A stretch of 64,000 nucleotides of DNA, taken from NCBI RefSeq assembly GCF_900100335.1, contig NZ_FNFE01000002.1, positions 558,001 to 622,000 on the forward strand, given 5' to 3'. Numbering within the stretch: the stretch's first letter is position 1; the number at the start of each line of letters is the position of its first letter. Below the pieces are notes generated by a model. That model was not told where the DNA came from. It did not search any database and worked only from the letters and a program-made list of their open reading frames with translations. This DNA is from Natronorubrum texcoconense (GTDB lineage Archaea; Halobacteriota; Halobacteria; Halobacteriales; Natrialbaceae). Below are positions 41,233 through 50,717 of the stretch, one piece after another. The translations under genes were made by a program, and so were the position numbers.

Positions 41233-41904
41233 TCAGGCCTTCGGAACCAGCCGCGCGAACGGACCGGTGTTGGCGTACTTGCGGGACCAGTACCAGATGA
41301 GCGGCACGCCGATCGCGGTCGGCCAGAGCCAACTCACGACGGGCGAGACCGCAGTGAAGTTGACGACGGAGACGGCGGTGACGGTGGCGATGTACGCGCC
41401 CATCATTCTCCCGAGGTGGTCGTTCAGCCACGGCTCTCGGCGATCCGAATCACGGAACGCCAAGAGGTCCGACACGCCGACGACGAGACCGATCAGCCCG
41501 AAGACGATCATCACGGTTCCAAACGAGTTTCCGCCGACGAGAAAGCCGACGCCCCAGCCGCCGAGGAAGAGACACGCGCCGACGACGAGTACCGCGGCCG
41601 TCCAGTCGACCGTCTCCGCCTCGTCCGTCGGTCGCTTTCGAGCGAGCACTCGGTAACCGGTGAACGCGAAGTAGCCGCTGAAGACGGCGACGAGCGTGAG
41701 AAAGATCCGATTCGACGACGGCTCGAACGCGAGTAAGGGAAGCACCGTCCCGACGACGATGCCCATCGACGCGACGTAGATTCGGCCGGCCCGCCGGTGT
41801 CGTCGCCCGCCCTTCACGGTTACGACCGCGACGAGTCCCGCCAGCAACGCGACGACGCCGGCCGCGATATGCGCCCAGAGCGTGACGCTCTCGAGTGTTA
41901 CCAT
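41233..41904 (-). CDS. DUF2306-like membrane protein
   Basis: A 223-residue protein with about six transmembrane segments. The N-terminal TLWAHIAAGVVALLAGLVAV and the RRHRRAGRIYVASMG loop match the DUF2306 family, whose conserved His lies in the first helix. Function unknown. ATG 41904 (MVTLESVTLW) is preferred; the frame upstream to 41970 adds a polar segment with no membrane character. Confidence 0.75.
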   Translation of the reverse strand: MVTLESVTLWAHIAAGVVALLAGLVAVVTVKGGRRHRRAGRIYVASMGIVVGTVLPLLAFEPSSNRIFLTLVAVFSGYFAFTGYRVLARKRPTDEAETVDWTAAVLVVGACLFLGGWGVGFLVGGNSFGTVMIVFGLIGLVVGVSDLLAFRDSDRREPWLNDHLGRMMGAYIATVTAVSVVNFTAVSPVVSWLWPTAIGVPLIWYWSRKYANTGPFARLVPKA

Positions 41905-42025
41905 AGTACACGCATGGGCCACGACACGATAACTGTGCCATCGGTTCGTCACGCTCCCGTCCCGGATCACGAGTCGAGAATCCGCTCACCTGGGTGGGAC
42001 CGCGAGTCGATCACCGTGCCAGTCG

Positions 42026-43327
42026 CTATCGCTCGATTCGAAGCTCCGTCTTCTCGGCGACGGCCTCGGCCTCTTCGAACTCGCCGCCGCCGAGCAGCCC
42101 TCGAGTCGCCTTCTTCGCCCACTCGACAGCCGGCTGTTCGAACGTGTTGACGGCGTAGAGTTCGCCCGCGAGCACGCAGGCCGCTTCCAGCCCGTACAGC
42201 AGACCGCCGAGTTCGTACTCGTCGACGCGCTCGAGTTCGAGCCGGACGTTCGGCCGGCCGGCCGCCGCCAGGCTGGCCTCGGTGGCTTCGAACTCGGCCT
42301 CGAGCAGTTCGCCGAGCGTCGCGTCGCCGAGGTACGCTAGATCGTCGACGTCGGTGTCGGGAATCGGACGATCGTCCGTCTCGCCCGGTGAGACGAACGT
42401 GACGAGTTTGTCCCGCGGCCCCGCGCGATACAGTTGGAGTTGGGAGTGCTGGTCGGTGACGCCGAGTGCGCGCACCGGCGTCTGCCCGAGGTCGTCTTTC
42501 CCCAGACTCTCGGCCCAGAGCTGCGCGAACCACTCGGCCGAGGTCTCGAGGGACTCCGCGTAGGGGACCATCGCGTTGATCCCGGCTCCGCGCTGGTCCA
42601 GCGCGTAGCTCACCGCGCCGTAGGCGTAGGCGGGGCAGTCGAACAGCGACCCCGAGAGCGTCTCGCGTTCGGCAGCAGCCCCGTCGAGCAGGGCGTCGAG
42701 ATCGTGACCGCAGACTTCGGCGGCGACCATCCCCACGGCGGAGAGGGCGGAGAAGCGGCCGGGAACGCCATCGGGAACCTTCAGCGACGGGAGATCGTGG
42801 CGATCCGAGAGATCCCGAAGGGGCCCGGACTCACCGGTCGTGACGATGGTTCGCTCGGTCCAGTCGACGCCGGCGTCCTCGAATGCCTCGCGTACGACCA
42901 GAAAGTTGGCCAGCGTCTCCGCCGTCGTCCCCGACCGTGAGACCACGTTGATCGCCGCGTTCTCGAGGGGAAGTCGCTCGAGGTGGCTCGACACCCACTC
43001 GGGATCGACGTTGTCGAGGTAAACGGCCTCCGTGTCGCTCTCGTCGGCGAGCGCGTCGGTGATCGTCGCCGCACCCAGCGCACTGCCGCCGATACCGACC
43101 GTGATCAGCGCGTCGGCGTCGGAAACCGGTTCGACAGCTGTTCTGATCTCGTCCGGATCGGTCCGTACGGGGAGGTTCAGCGCTTCGTAGCCGTGTTCGT
43201 GGGCGTCCATCCCCCGTTCGATTCGGTCGTGAGCGTCCGCAACCTGCTCGTCCAGTCGTTCGAGAGACTCTCTCGAGACGCCTGGCGAGGCGACGGACGC
43301 GAGCGCGTTACCGATATCGACGTTCAT
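42026..43327 (-). CDS. pgi: Glucose-6-phosphate isomerase
   Basis: Pgi interconverts glucose-6-phosphate and fructose-6-phosphate. The 433-residue protein is of the bacterial-type fold: TVGIGGSALGAATITDAL, NVVSRSGTTAETLANFL, GVPGRFSALSAVGMVAA, PYAESLETSAEWFAQLWAES and NTFEQPAVEWAK. ATG 43327 is the start (MNVDIGNALA); upstream codons to 43396 are not conserved in look. It differs from cupin-type Pgi of some other archaea. Confidence 0.93.
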   Translation of the reverse strand: MNVDIGNALASVASPGVSRESLERLDEQVADAHDRIERGMDAHEHGYEALNLPVRTDPDEIRTAVEPVSDADALITVGIGGSALGAATITDALADESDTEAVYLDNVDPEWVSSHLERLPLENAAINVVSRSGTTAETLANFLVVREAFEDAGVDWTERTIVTTGESGPLRDLSDRHDLPSLKVPDGVPGRFSALSAVGMVAAEVCGHDLDALLDGAAAERETLSGSLFDCPAYAYGAVSYALDQRGAGINAMVPYAESLETSAEWFAQLWAESLGKDDLGQTPVRALGVTDQHSQLQLYRAGPRDKLVTFVSPGETDDRPIPDTDVDDLAYLGDATLGELLEAEFEATEASLAAAGRPNVRLELERVDEYELGGLLYGLEAACVLAGELYAVNTFEQPAVEWAKKATRGLLGGGEFEEAEAVAEKTELRIER

Positions 43328-43475
43328 AGGAAAGCAGGCGGTCGCCGGGGTAAAAGCCGTTCCGTGATACGCACGATCGACTCGCGTTCGCCCCATCGCG
43401 ACGGACGAAACCGGAACACCACATGTGTAGGGGCCAGCTTTAGGCGGCCGACGCCACTAGTCGTTTTCGAGCACA

Positions 43476-43928
43476 ATGCCTAGCCATACCCCTACCGAAC
43501 CTGTCGACATCTTGCTGGTCGAAGACAACCCGGGTGACGTGCGCCTGACCCAGGAGGCGTTCAAATCGATCGACAGCGAGATCGAGTTCCACATCGTCAC
43601 CGACGGTGAGGAGGCCACGAGATACTTCGACGTCTGTGGGACGGACACCTCGAGTACCAACCCCGATCTGGTGCTCCTCGATCTGAACCTCCCGCGGATA
43701 GACGGCTTCAGGATCCTCGAGATCCTCAAAGACGAACTCGACTACCCGCCACCACCGATCCTCGTTCTCTCGAGTTCGGAGACAGAAGAAGACATCGTCG
43801 AAAGTTACGAGCGAGCGGCGAACGCGTATCTCACGAAACCGGACACGCCGGACGAGTTCGACACCCTCGCGCAAGCGATCGAGGACTTCTGGTTCGATTC
43901 CGCGCGGCATCCGCCGGCACCGTCCTAA
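43476..43928 (+). CDS. Stand-alone response regulator receiver protein
   Basis: A 150-residue CheY-like receiver with no output domain. The phosphorylation site is Asp69 in LVLLDLNLPRIDG, the acidic pocket is LLVEDNPGDVRLT (residues 13-25), and the signalling Lys is in AYLTKPDTPDEF. Many haloarchaeal receivers of this type pair with a histidine kinase encoded elsewhere; none is in the neighbourhood. Confidence 0.92.
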   Translation: MPSHTPTEPVDILLVEDNPGDVRLTQEAFKSIDSEIEFHIVTDGEEATRYFDVCGTDTSSTNPDLVLLDLNLPRIDGFRILEILKDELDYPPPPILVLSSSETEEDIVESYERAANAYLTKPDTPDEFDTLAQAIEDFWFDSARHPPAPS

Positions 43929-44000
43929 CGCGCACGGTCCGGCACCGTCCTGCGGTATCGAGTTCGGTACCGGCAGTTTCTGGTCATCGTTTTCGAAGCC

Positions 44001-44810
44001 TCAGTCGGCTGGGTCCCGAATCTCGGGAAGTCCCGCCGTCACTAACCGGCGTAGTAATACTACGACGCCGTTCTGGAGCCCCTTGGCGAAGATAGCCTGC
44101 TCGGTGGTGCTTTCGCCCTCCGGGTAGTACGAACCGATCAGGAGCGTCTCGCGATCGACGAGCAGGATACGACTGATCGCCACCTCGCTATCGCCCTCGA
44201 CGCCGGTGAGCCAGTGGAGGCCGGTCTCGAACACCTTGGTGGACGGGAGCCGCGACTCGAGCGTCTCCGCCGTCGCTTCCGTCTGTCCACCGAGGACGAG
44301 CGAGAGGTCGCGATCGATCGCCCCCTCGAGCGCGTCGAACAGCGCGTCGGACATGATCCGCTCGTCGACGACGAGAAGCGCGATCTCGGACTCCGCGTTC
44401 TCGATGAGATCGAGCGTGCGCGACTCGATCGCGTCGTGACCGGTCAGCGACCAGATCTCCTGAACGTTCTCGTTGTCCTCAGGATTCTGGATTTCAGTGT
44501 TTTCGAGGTACGTCTCGAGCGTATCGATCCGATCGGCGTACTTATGCCGGAGGATCTGCGTCGCTTCGGTGATCCCGACGGCGCGATACCGCTGTGGACT
44601 CGAGTGTTGTACCTCCACTAATCCCTGTGACTCGAGGACCCGTATCGCGTCGTACACCCTCGTTCGCGGCACGTCGGAGACCTCGTGTATCTCCTTGGCC
44701 GTCCCCCTGGGCAGTTTGTTCAATGCGACGAAGCAGCGCGCCTCGTATTCCTGTAGTCCGAGGTCCTGCAGTAGACTGATCGCTTCCGTTGTAGTTTCGT
44801 CCTGTGTCAT
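44001..44810 (-). CDS. TrmB-family transcriptional regulator
   Basis: A 269-residue regulator. Residues 1-75 are a winged HTH (AISLLQDLGLQEYEARCFVA, DVPRTRVYDAIRVLESQGLV). Residues 100-260 resemble the TrmB regulatory domain with its phospholipase-D-like fold (IESRTLDLIENAESEIALLV, DREGSYYPEG-type segments). TrmB proteins in haloarchaea control sugar and central carbon genes; pgi lies nearby but the gene order alone does not prove a link. Start ATG 44810. Confidence 0.88.
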   Translation of the reverse strand: MTQDETTTEAISLLQDLGLQEYEARCFVALNKLPRGTAKEIHEVSDVPRTRVYDAIRVLESQGLVEVQHSSPQRYRAVGITEATQILRHKYADRIDTLETYLENTEIQNPEDNENVQEIWSLTGHDAIESRTLDLIENAESEIALLVVDERIMSDALFDALEGAIDRDLSLVLGGQTEATAETLESRLPSTKVFETGLHWLTGVEGDSEVAISRILLVDRETLLIGSYYPEGESTTEQAIFAKGLQNGVVVLLRRLVTAGLPEIRDPAD

Positions 44811-45274
44811 GGCCCAACCACGAATTCGGATATCCGACTATCTAGAACATAGGGCGGGCATGGAAAAGAATTCGTGTTTGTGTATCTCTCAAAAGTAGTT
44901 TGCTCACAGATACTCTCGAAGAAGAAAGTTCACTCAGATAATCACACAAGCTACTTGAGGGTGCGTTGGGTACGGAGTAGTGACAGGCCCCGTTTGGCCC
45001 AACCACGACAGGGCCTGTCAATTTTGGCCGACTACTCGAGCGTCTCTTTACTTGGTCGTCCGAGGATTCTAGCCACTGAACGTCACTGAACACCTACTCG
45101 CACGATCACTGTTCGATCGGTGTGTAAATCAGTTCAATTGGTACTCTATCAATTCTCACGATTGGTTCGACAATCGACGCAGTTCTGAACTGTTAGTTCC
45201 GGCTCGTCGTTCGAACGGCTGCTCCGCTCTCAGAGAAGCAATTCGACGGACTGCACGACTGCGATACGATTCGG
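44811..45274. other. Intergenic region upstream of the TrmB-type gene
   Basis: A 464-base region without a convincing gene; an open minus-strand frame at 44842-45093 is Ser/Arg-rich and has no family features. It holds a repeated 14-mer (44810-44823 and 44995-45008) and a 10-base inverted repeat, both annotated separately. AT-rich runs near 44855-44895 and 45120-45160 could be promoters of the TrmB-type gene and of the small DNA-binding protein gene to the right. Confidence 0.45.
44981..45020. repeat. Inverted repeat with embedded copy of the 14-mer
   Basis: tgacaggccc (44981-44990) and gggcctgtca (45011-45020) are perfect 10-base arms with a 20-base loop. The loop contains tggcccaaccacga, which also occurs at 44810-44823, starting at the first base of the TrmB-type start codon. 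Hairpin plus duplicated word could be an operator pair for that regulator or a small mobile-element trace. Confidence 0.45.
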
Positions 45275-45580
45275 TTACAACGACGTTGCTGCAAACGCTT
45301 TGCGATGGGCGGCCAGCACCTCCAAAACCGGCACGATCTCGTCGAACCGAGGACCCGATTCGATCGCGTTGGCGTTCGGATACCAGTTGATAAAACCGTA
45401 GTCGTCTAACAGTGGCAGATGAACGTGGTGTCGCTCGATGCATGCGTTACCGCCATCCGCGATCGCATCGGGTGGAGAGTCGATATTGACCGACTCAGGC
45501 TCGTCCGCGAGGTCGAATAGAATTTGCCGTCGCTCTACGTTCGCTAACGCGGTAAACAGGTTATCGGGTATAGATGCCAT
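45275..45580 (-). CDS. Haloarchaeal DUF7344-like winged-helix protein
   Basis: A 101-residue protein. MASIPDNLFTALANVERRQI and LFDLAD form the first half of an ArsR-like winged helix. HHVHLPLLDDYGFINWYPN fits the recognition helix and wing region of the small haloarchaeal regulators now grouped as DUF7344. It probably binds DNA as a dimer. ATG 45580 (MASIPDN) is chosen over the upstream MQLR start. Confidence 0.7.
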   Translation of the reverse strand: MASIPDNLFTALANVERRQILFDLADEPESVNIDSPPDAIADGGNACIERHHVHLPLLDDYGFINWYPNANAIESGPRFDEIVPVLEVLAAHRKAFAATSL

Positions 45581-45754
45581 CCGTAGCTGCACACTAGTCG
45601 TGGAGAGAGATTATGTTAGTGCATTTTCACGTCAGATTGTGTTTTGAGTAACTGAGTGAATAAGTATCCACTTCGTTTTCGAACGCGACGCACGGCGACC
45701 GCGTGTCGACCGAAAGCCGAAACCCGGAAACCGAACCCCGCCGTACGACCGACC

Positions 45755-46228
45755 ATGACCGAAACCACCGGTACGTTCGTCGTCACCCACGCCGAGAGCG
45801 AGTCGGCCGTCGTCCGCGACGTCGAGACCGCACAGGTCCACACCCTCGCGTCGAATCCCGGCCTCGAGGTCCACGACGTCCTCGAGGCGACCGTCGCCCC
45901 CGACCCGCCGCTCGAGGTGACGTGGCAGGTCGTCGAGGTCGACGACCGGCGCTCGATCGACGTAGTCGATAGCGACCTCGAGCCGACGCAACTGGAAAAG
46001 GAACTGGCCGCCGACGCCGAAGTCGGCGACCTGATTCAGGAAGAACGCGCCGGCACCGGCGAGATACACGTCTTCCGCGTCCCCGAGGACGAGGTCGAGG
46101 CGGCGGCGCAGGACGTCCTCGACGACGAGGAGACGGTGGCCCGTGCGGCACGGCTCGAGGCGGTCCGCGTCGAGGTTCGACGGTCCCCCGAGGACGGCGT
46201 GTTGAGCGTTCGATACCTGCCGGATTAG
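45755..46228 (+). CDS. DUF5812-family protein
   Basis: A 157-residue soluble acidic protein of a haloarchaea-specific family: MTETTGTFVVTHAESESAVV, the LEVTWQVVEVDDRRSIDV segment and the conserved end VEVRRSPEDGVLSVRYLPD. No catalytic residues stand out. The long upstream extension from 45656 is not protein-like, so ATG 45755 is used. Function unknown. Confidence 0.85.
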   Translation: MTETTGTFVVTHAESESAVVRDVETAQVHTLASNPGLEVHDVLEATVAPDPPLEVTWQVVEVDDRRSIDVVDSDLEPTQLEKELAADAEVGDLIQEERAGTGEIHVFRVPEDEVEAAAQDVLDDEETVARAARLEAVRVEVRRSPEDGVLSVRYLPD

Positions 46229-46345
46229 TTCGCTAACTGAACCGTGCCCGCTCTGGTGCCATCAGTCGGAGAACGATTCCGGTGAACCCGGGCGAACCGA
46301 TATCTACTGGACGGGCGAGTCTCCGGGTCGGAACTGACTGTACGC

Positions 46346-46552
46346 TCAATCGTGACGTTGCTCCCTGGCGACGCTCTCGAGGTCTTCGGCCTGCAGACTG
46401 TTGAACGGCACGTCCTCCTCGACCGTGAACTCGGCCACGTGGCCGCAGTCGTAGCACTCGAGGACGAGATCCGTTCCGTGGACGAGAATACCGACATCGT
46501 CGCCGTCAGTACAGGACGGGCACGTCAGCCAATCCCGAAAGCGAGAATCCAT
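46346..46552 (-). CDS. Small zinc-ribbon protein
   Basis: A 68-residue protein with two CxxC pairs (Cys11/Cys14 in LTCPSCTDG and Cys33/Cys36 in LECYDCGHVAEF) about 19 residues apart, a standard zinc ribbon. N- and C-terminal tails are acidic. No second domain. Haloarchaea carry many such ribbons of unknown function, some affecting motility and biofilm. ATG 46552. Confidence 0.75.
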   Translation of the reverse strand: MDSRFRDWLTCPSCTDGDDVGILVHGTDLVLECYDCGHVAEFTVEEDVPFNSLQAEDLESVAREQRHD

Positions 46553-46662
46553 AGGGAAGTGTACGAGCGAGGCGAAATAGAGTCCAACGTTGTATATACC
46601 ACGACGTTACCGCTGGTCGGCAGATCGACGAGAAATCACCCTGCCGGCGGACGGGACACGGA

Positions 46663-47325
46663 TCACTCGTCGTCCGGGTGGCTGATCGTCAACGTACTCC
46701 TGATGAGATTCTTGTGACCGCTGTGGAACCGCTTCGAAAGCGCCTGTTGGGAGACGCCGAAGAGCTCCGCCAGTTCGCTCATCGTCACTTCCTGTGGAAC
46801 GTCGTAGTATCCTGCCTCGAGCGCGGTCAACAGCGTTTCGCGCTGTTTCGGCGTGAGGTCGTACTGCGCGCTGGCCATCGGCTGCTCCTGTTCTTTGAGC
46901 TGGGTGAGTTCGAAGGCGATTTCGTTCTCGGCACAGTAGCGTTGAAACTGCGAGAGGGCGTCCCGATCGTCGAACCGCATCCGGAGCTCCCAGTACTTCG
47001 CTCGGCCGATCGCGTGGAGGATCGTCGCACCGAGTTCGACGTACGCGTAGACGATGCTCTCGACGTTCTGGGTCCACTCGGCGCGGTACAGTCTGGCCCC
47101 CTCGACTTCGTCGATCGCGGCGATGTTCCTGACGGAGTCGTCCTCGTGAAAGGCGGTCTCGAACTCCGCGTGATCGCCGCCGCTCACCCAGAAGTACGGC
47201 ATCACCCGGTCTTTCATCGTCGCGACGACGCGCTCGATCTCGACGATCATCTGCGGAGCGGCCGTTAGCGCGTGGAACAGCGCGAAATCGTCGGACTTGA
47301 CGGAGAATTCCGCAACGATGCTCAT
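46663..47325 (-). CDS. HTH-10 family regulator (bacterio-opsin activator-like)
   Basis: A 220-residue regulator. The N-terminal domain (MSIVAEFSVKSDDFALF, about residues 1-150) has the layout of haloarchaeal Bat-like sensory halves. The C-terminal domain (about 155-215) is HTH_10: DLTPKQRETLLTALEAGYYD and VTMSELAELFGVSQQALSKR. Target genes unknown. Start ATG 47325. Confidence 0.9.
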   Translation of the reverse strand: MSIVAEFSVKSDDFALFHALTAAPQMIVEIERVVATMKDRVMPYFWVSGGDHAEFETAFHEDDSVRNIAAIDEVEGARLYRAEWTQNVESIVYAYVELGATILHAIGRAKYWELRMRFDDRDALSQFQRYCAENEIAFELTQLKEQEQPMASAQYDLTPKQRETLLTALEAGYYDVPQEVTMSELAELFGVSQQALSKRFHSGHKNLIRSTLTISHPDDE

Positions 47326-47438
47326 GGCGTCCGTTGGCCGTCGGCGGGCATAAACTCCCCTCTACGAGGCGAACGGGAGTTCCCGCCGCCGTGGTACATC
47401 GCTGCGAACGACCGTTCGGCGGCCGCCGAGAGCCGTCT

Positions 47439-47813
47439 TCAGGCCCGGTTCGGCCCGCCTGCACTCTGGACGCGCCAACTGCCCTCGAGGCCGCAGGCCT
47501 CCCGAACCTCGTAGCTGATCTCGGTCTCACCGTCGACTCGAGCGCCCCCGTCGACGCGTTCGACCCGCAGCGGCACGTCCAAGGTGTTGCCACAGCAGCC
47601 GACGCCGACGAACTCCTCCCAGACGTCGCCCGATCGAGCCTCGTCTCGAGTCTTGCGCAGGAACGCCCGGAACGACGGCTTCTCGACCTGAAACCGTCCC
47701 CAGTCCGAGAGGTCGGCCGGATAGGAAACCACGACGCGCTCGGCGGTCCTCGCGCTCGGCTGATCGGTCGGTTCGATCGATCGTCCCGAATTCTGACCTG
47801 ATTCAGGCGTCAT
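47439..47813 (-). CDS. Haloarchaeal conserved protein with a vicinal Cys pair
   Basis: A 124-residue soluble protein. Its core is RVVVSYPADLSDWGRFQVEK, FLRKTRDEARSGDVWEEFVG and the segment VGVGCCGNTLDVPLRVERV, with two adjacent cysteines, then EVREACGLEGSW. ATG 47813 is chosen; a longer start at 47879 (MFFEERYS) is possible but enters the divergent secF promoter. The function is not recognised. It is divergent from secF. Confidence 0.65.
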   Translation of the reverse strand: MTPESGQNSGRSIEPTDQPSARTAERVVVSYPADLSDWGRFQVEKPSFRAFLRKTRDEARSGDVWEEFVGVGCCGNTLDVPLRVERVDGGARVDGETEISYEVREACGLEGSWRVQSAGGPNRA

Positions 47814-47930
47814 AACTACCGAGACGGTCTCGAGCGGCTTCAGATCATCGCTTCGAGAGTAACGTTCTTCGAAAAACATACTGTAGAAATTGAGAAGGCT
47901 TACTTTTGCTGACCCCCAGTGGTCGCGTAC

Positions 47931-48815
47931 ATGGGGTATTTCGACGTACCGGAGTTCGACTACACCCGGTACAGCAACCGCCAACTCGCGGCGGTGCCGC
48001 TAGCCGTTCTCGCGGTTGCATTGCTCGTCCTCACTGGTTCGTTTCTCGCGACCGGCGCACCGGTACAGCTGGGGATGGACTTCGCCGGCGGCTCCGAGCT
48101 GACCATCCAGACGACCTCCTCGGAGGAGGAGATCGTACAGGCGTTCGACGAAGAGCCCGAGTCGGTGCAGGCAGTCACCGCCCCCGACACGGAGAATCAG
48201 TACATCGTCCAGTTCACCTCGACCGATCTCTCGTCGTTGAGCGAGCAAGCCGAGGCGAACCTCGCGCAGGATGGCGACACAGCCGTCGTCCAAGAGGAAC
48301 GGACGGTCTCCGAGAGCTTCGGCGAACAGACCCAGCAGACCGCCCTCCTGGGTATCGCCGTCGCGTTCCTCGGGATGAGCGTGCTCGCGTTCTTGCTCTT
48401 TCGGACGTTCGTCCCATCGATCGCGATCGTCCTCTCGGCGTTTTCGGACATCGTGATCCCGCTCGCGTTCATGACGATCACCGGGATCTCGCTCTCGCTG
48501 GGGACCGTCGCCGCGCTGTTGATGTTGATCGGCTACTCGGTCGACTCGGACATCCTGTTGAACAACCAGATCCTGCGCCGGCAGGGTGACTTCTACGAGA
48601 GCACCCTTCAGGCGACGCGAACCGGCGTCACGATGACGGTCACGTCGATGGCCGCGATGCTCGTGATGGGCGTCTCCGCGTGGCTGTTCGGCGTCGAACT
48701 GCTAGCGTCGATCGGGATCATCCTCTTCGTCGGCCTCGCGGCCGACCTGATGAACACGTACATGTTAAATCTGAGCCTGCTTCGCTGGTACAAGTTCCAC
48801 GGGGTGAGATCGTAA
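47931..48815 (+). CDS. secF: Protein-export membrane protein SecF
   Basis: SecF with SecD forms an RND-type accessory complex that aids protein translocation through Sec61/SecY using ion gradients. The 294-residue protein has one N-terminal segment, the external domain with GMDFAGGSELTIQT, and five C-terminal segments with VTMTVTSMAAMLVMGVSAW. ATG 47931 (MGYFDVPEFD) is chosen over the upstream in-frame GTG at 47919. Its stop shares one base with the secD start. Confidence 0.93.
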   Translation: MGYFDVPEFDYTRYSNRQLAAVPLAVLAVALLVLTGSFLATGAPVQLGMDFAGGSELTIQTTSSEEEIVQAFDEEPESVQAVTAPDTENQYIVQFTSTDLSSLSEQAEANLAQDGDTAVVQEERTVSESFGEQTQQTALLGIAVAFLGMSVLAFLLFRTFVPSIAIVLSAFSDIVIPLAFMTITGISLSLGTVAALLMLIGYSVDSDILLNNQILRRQGDFYESTLQATRTGVTMTVTSMAAMLVMGVSAWLFGVELLASIGIILFVGLAADLMNTYMLNLSLLRWYKFHGVRS

Positions 48816-50446
48816 TGGGGCCGATCAGTTTCGTCAAGGAGTACTGGCGGCTGATGCTGTTGCTCGTCTTCGTTAGCTTCGCGCTCGTCGCCCTCTTCAT
48901 CCCCGGCGGCATCATGGCCGACGACAGCTACGTCGACGGCGAGAGCGTCAACGACAACCCGACGAACCTCGAGTACGGACTCGGACTCGACGGCGGGACC
49001 CGAATTAGCGCGCCGGTCGTCGGCATGACCGCCGAGAATATCGACGCCGGAGCCGTCGACGACGACGGCCAGGTCGACCGGGAACGGCTCAACGAGATCG
49101 AGTCAACCCTTTACGACAACGACGAGTTCGAACTCGAGACCGGCGACGCACGCGTCAGCATCGACGACGACGGCAACGTTCACGCCGAGGTGTTCACCGA
49201 CGAGGTGACCGAAGAACAGTTCGCCGCGGCGCTCGCGGAAGCCGGCGTCGAGGTCGACCCCGACGAAGACATCCGCGACGGCGTGACCGCGGAGACGCGC
49301 AATCAGATGATCGAGACCATCCAGTCGAAGATCAACGAGGCGGGTCTCGACGGCGGTGACGCCTACGAGTCCGAGCAACTCGGCGGCCAGCACTACATCG
49401 TCACCGAAGTGCCGGACATGGATCCCGACGAACTCCGCAACCTGCTCTCCGAACGCGGCATCGTCGAGGTCGTCGCCTACTACCCCGAAGACGACGCGGG
49501 CAACCACACGAACCAGACCGTGTTAGAAGGGGGCGACATTGCGACGGTCGATCCGCCACAGACGTCCGAACGCGGCGGCGGCTACGAAGTCCCGGTCGAA
49601 GTCTACAGCAACGCCGCGCCCGAGTTCCAGGACAACATGAACGAACTCGGCTTCACCGGCGAAGGGCAGGGGATGTGCCAGCTCAGCGGCGGCGAAGACG
49701 GCGTGAACTTCGATCACGACGGGCCGCAGTACTGTCTGCTGACGGTCGTCGACGGCGAGGTCATCGACGCCCACTCCATGGGCGACAACCTCGCTCGACC
49801 GATGGCGGAGGGAACCTGGTCGAGCGATCCGTCGTTCGTTATGGGCGCGCCGGACCAGCAACAGGCACAGGGGCTCTCGGTGAGCCTCCAGGCCGGTGCG
49901 ATGCCCGCGCCGCTGGACTTCAGTCAGGAACAGACCTACTCGCTGTCGCCAGCCCTCGCCGACCAGTTCAAGCTCTACTCGCTGCTCATCGGCGGCCTGT
50001 CGGTGCTGACCGTCAGCGGGATGGTCTTCCTGCGCTACCGCGACGTCCGCGTCGCCTCGCCGATGATCCTCACCGCGATGGCGGAGGTGGTCATCCTGCT
50101 CGGCTTCGCGGCGCTGATACGCATGCCGTTAGATCTCTCCCACGTCGCCGGCTTTATCGCCGTCGTCGGAACGGGGGTGGACGACCTCATCATCATCGCC
50201 GACGAGGTGATGGACGAAGGTGACGTCAGCTCACAACGGGTGTTCGAATCGCGGTTCCGCAAGGCGTTCTGGATCATCGGGGCCGCCGCCGCGACGACGA
50301 TCATCGCCATGTCGCCGCTGGCCGTGTTGAGCCTCGGCGACCTGCGCGGGTTCGCGATCATCACCATCCTCGGCGTGCTGATCGGGGTCCTGATCACTCG
50401 TCCCGCCTACGGGGACATCCTCCAGCGGCTGCTGACGGACAAATAA
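48815..50446 (+). CDS. secD: Protein-export membrane protein SecD
   Basis: A 543-residue RND partner of SecF. After an N-terminal membrane segment (LMLLLVFVSFALVALFIPG) comes GLGLDGGTRISAPVVGM, a large external acidic domain, and six C-terminal segments with FIAVVGTGVDDLIIIADEVM and GAAAATTIIAMSPLAVLSLG. The D-D pair in VDDLIII is the SecD signature. secF-secD is the usual archaeal gene order; the one-base overlap implies coupled translation. Confidence 0.95.
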   Translation: MGPISFVKEYWRLMLLLVFVSFALVALFIPGGIMADDSYVDGESVNDNPTNLEYGLGLDGGTRISAPVVGMTAENIDAGAVDDDGQVDRERLNEIESTLYDNDEFELETGDARVSIDDDGNVHAEVFTDEVTEEQFAAALAEAGVEVDPDEDIRDGVTAETRNQMIETIQSKINEAGLDGGDAYESEQLGGQHYIVTEVPDMDPDELRNLLSERGIVEVVAYYPEDDAGNHTNQTVLEGGDIATVDPPQTSERGGGYEVPVEVYSNAAPEFQDNMNELGFTGEGQGMCQLSGGEDGVNFDHDGPQYCLLTVVDGEVIDAHSMGDNLARPMAEGTWSSDPSFVMGAPDQQQAQGLSVSLQAGAMPAPLDFSQEQTYSLSPALADQFKLYSLLIGGLSVLTVSGMVFLRYRDVRVASPMILTAMAEVVILLGFAALIRMPLDLSHVAGFIAVVGTGVDDLIIIADEVMDEGDVSSQRVFESRFRKAFWIIGAAAATTIIAMSPLAVLSLGDLRGFAIITILGVLIGVLITRPAYGDILQRLLTDK

Positions 50447-50494
50447 ACGGTGCGTACTCGTTCGATTTCGATTCGGTTCGCCTCGCTTTCTCGC

Positions 50495-50590
50495 TCACTC
50501 GTCTCGACAGCGCGGACACCAGTCGACGGTTCCGTCGTGGCCGTACGCACGTGCAAAGTCGAGATCGTTACAGTTGGTACAGATCGGCAT
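50495..50590 (-). CDS. Zinc-finger microprotein (31 residues)
   Basis: A 31-residue frame from ATG 50590: MPICTNCNDL, then a linker, ending VDWCPRCRDE. Two CxxC pairs separated by about 17 residues would bind one zinc. It sits between secD and rnhB, convergent with secD. Coding status rests on the tight CxxC-CxxC pattern; it is too short to judge by composition. Confidence 0.5.
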   Translation of the reverse strand: MPICTNCNDLDFARAYGHDGTVDWCPRCRDE

Positions 50591-50717
50591 TTCGAACACA
50601 GCAACTGGACGCTGCGACGGCGATGAGCGGGCAGCCTGCAATCGCAGCCCGCTCGAGTCGGTCGCGAGAGGAATCGGAAACTCACGTCGATCGAGATGAG
50701 AGCCGGGACGACCGCGG

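Noticed and set aside
44842-45093. Minus-strand frame of 83 codons between the TrmB-type gene and the small regulator
   Set aside because: Composition is Ser/Arg/Val-rich without the acidic bias of local proteins, it spans the hairpin and repeated 14-mer, and no family feature is visible.
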